In this document: one piece after another, positions 63,183 through 64,000 of the stretch
How the letters are laid out: each line of letters opens with the position of its first letter
How positions within the stretch are numbered: position 1 is the first letter of the stretch
DNA from: Lactarius indigo
Taxonomy: Eukaryota; Basidiomycota; Agaricomycetes; Russulales; Russulaceae
Assembly: GCA_025766275.1 (NCBI GenBank)
Contig: JAFKAC010000008.1
Location: 1,984,001-2,048,000, forward strand
Direction of reading: 5' to 3'
DNA length: 64,000 nucleotides
Program-made: the position numbers and the translations under genes
The notes under the pieces: model-generated
Told to the model about the DNA's origin: nothing
Seen by the model: only the letters and a program-made list of their open reading frames with translations
Databases searched by the model: none

Positions 63183-64000
63183 CTATGCTACCGGATAGCA
63201 GTCTACTGACATCCAAGATTTCCCTGGCACCTTAGCCCACTTGTGCACTCTATCCCTCATAAAATATACATAGCACACTCTTTCTCCTTCAAAGTGCTCC
63301 ACTTCATGCTCCAACATTGCTGCTAACACTCCAACTACCGAACCAGGACCATACTCAAGTGAAAGTCCAAGACCTGGCAGCTTCAAATTGCAATTTTGGT
63401 AGCTTCCTACAGACACCAGTAGGTCATACCATTGTTTTCTGGAACTGACATCCCAATGTGGTGGCGTGAGGCGGTTGCATATGACAGAGATGCCGCTGTA
63501 AACGGATGTCCATTTGTGGAGGATCTCCTGGGGCTTGATCTCAGAGCAGCTTCTTAGCACTTTGAAGGTATCCCGACCGGCATCATAAAGTTCCGGATGA
63601 ATGACAGCCAGTATCGCACCCATTATTGAATTCGTTTCAGTGGCGCGATCTAGCCAGTCTAAGGCAGCTGGATTTTTCAAAGACACGGAGACCTGAGGGA
63701 AATTTTGTACCGTCTCAATTGAAATCAGCTACCGAACAAGAAAATATTACATGATTAAACAGCTCACCTCATGCCCTTGTTGGAACCATGCAGGTGAAAG
63801 GTCAATTAACCCTTGATGGCCATCTAATCCCGAAGGAAAGTATCCTGGATCAAGGCGCCAAGAGGTGCCTGTTCGGCGCTTTTCCAGCAATGGATGTAAC
63901 TTCGCCGTCGCGGCCATCATTTCACTCTAAAATGCATATTCAATTTGATGTGGTGATCGGACAAGGTGAATAAACTCACTTGCCTAGAATCATTCAAGAT
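63183..64000 (-). CDS. TET/JBP-family 2-oxoglutarate/Fe(II) dioxygenase, 5' partial
   Basis: C-terminal catalytic part of a fungal TET/JBP enzyme. The family oxidises 5-methylcytosine (or thymine in JBP) in DNA using Fe(II) and 2-oxoglutarate. Three exons are visible: about 64000-63980 (NDSRQ, continuing outside the window), 63937-63770 (LHPLLEKRRTGTSWRLDPGY, then LIDLSPAWFQQGHE) and 63695-63183. The last exon holds the double-stranded beta helix: RLTPPHWDVSSRKQWYDLLV with the metal-binding HxD, LPGLGLSLEYGPGSVVGVLA, the second metal His in AAMLEHEVEHFEG and the 2-oxoglutarate-binding Arg in ERVCYVYFMRDRVHKW. It ends at the TAG 63183-63185. All key residues are present, so it could be active. 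Physical linkage of TET/JBP genes with KDZ transposons is documented in basidiomycetes, and a KDZ gene lies 2 kb away on the same strand. Confidence 0.85.

Overview
This window looks like genomic DNA of a mushroom-forming basidiomycete (Agaricomycetes). The support is: introns of about 50-60 nt with GT..AG ends, a C2/NACHT STAND receptor of the agaricomycete type, WSC-domain copper radical oxidase genes, chromodomain Ty3 retrotransposons, and KDZ and Tnp2-type DNA transposons together with a TET/JBP dioxygenase. It is an accessory, transposon-built region. No rRNA, tRNA or CRISPR array was recognised by eye.

Layout. 1-2.3 kb: 5' part of a NACHT STAND gene (minus). 3.9-7.0 kb: decayed glyoxal-oxidase-like gene, copy A (minus). 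7-13 kb: no recognisable gene. 13.0-30.7 kb: second glyoxal-oxidase-like gene, copy B (minus), 3'-truncated and split by a Ty3 element (14871-30371, target duplication TACAC). That element is itself split by a related Ty3 element (17787-25610, target duplication ATCAG). LTR pairs differ at about one base each, so both insertions are young. 31.4-33.7 kb: minisatellite rich in the hexamer CGGCAG. 33.7-54.95 kb: one minus-strand coiled-coil gene broken by two insertions: an 11.6-kb Tnp2-type DNA transposon (33842-45415, 7-bp target duplication AGTCACA, two divergent genes, several minisatellites) and a third Ty3 element on the minus strand (45992-54008, target duplication CTTGT). 55-64 kb: small unknown genes, an apparently complete CxC2/KDZ transposase gene, an unknown gene, and a TET/JBP dioxygenase gene running off the right end.

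Most striking observations. (1) All three Ty3 elements have very long 5' leaders (about 730, 790 and 1340 nt) with essentially no ATG in any sense frame. The complementary strand has the expected number. Each leader nevertheless holds a long open frame, conserved in protein sequence between the two related elements, directly upstream of the first Gag AUG. (2) All three carry a Tf1-type self-priming signal: a 10-11 nt primer-binding site just after the LTR, complementary to an LTR sequence 34-35 bp below a TATA box. (3) The two related elements share a canonical -1 frameshift signal and a large conserved domain after the chromodomain. (4) The 31.4-64 kb stretch, minus the two later insertions, is strongly enriched in CGGCAG and may be one large KDZ mobile unit that includes the TET/JBP gene. 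KDZ and TET/JBP genes are known to be linked in fungi.

Exon boundaries are hand-read from splice signals and family similarity, so most multi-exon coordinates are approximate outer limits.
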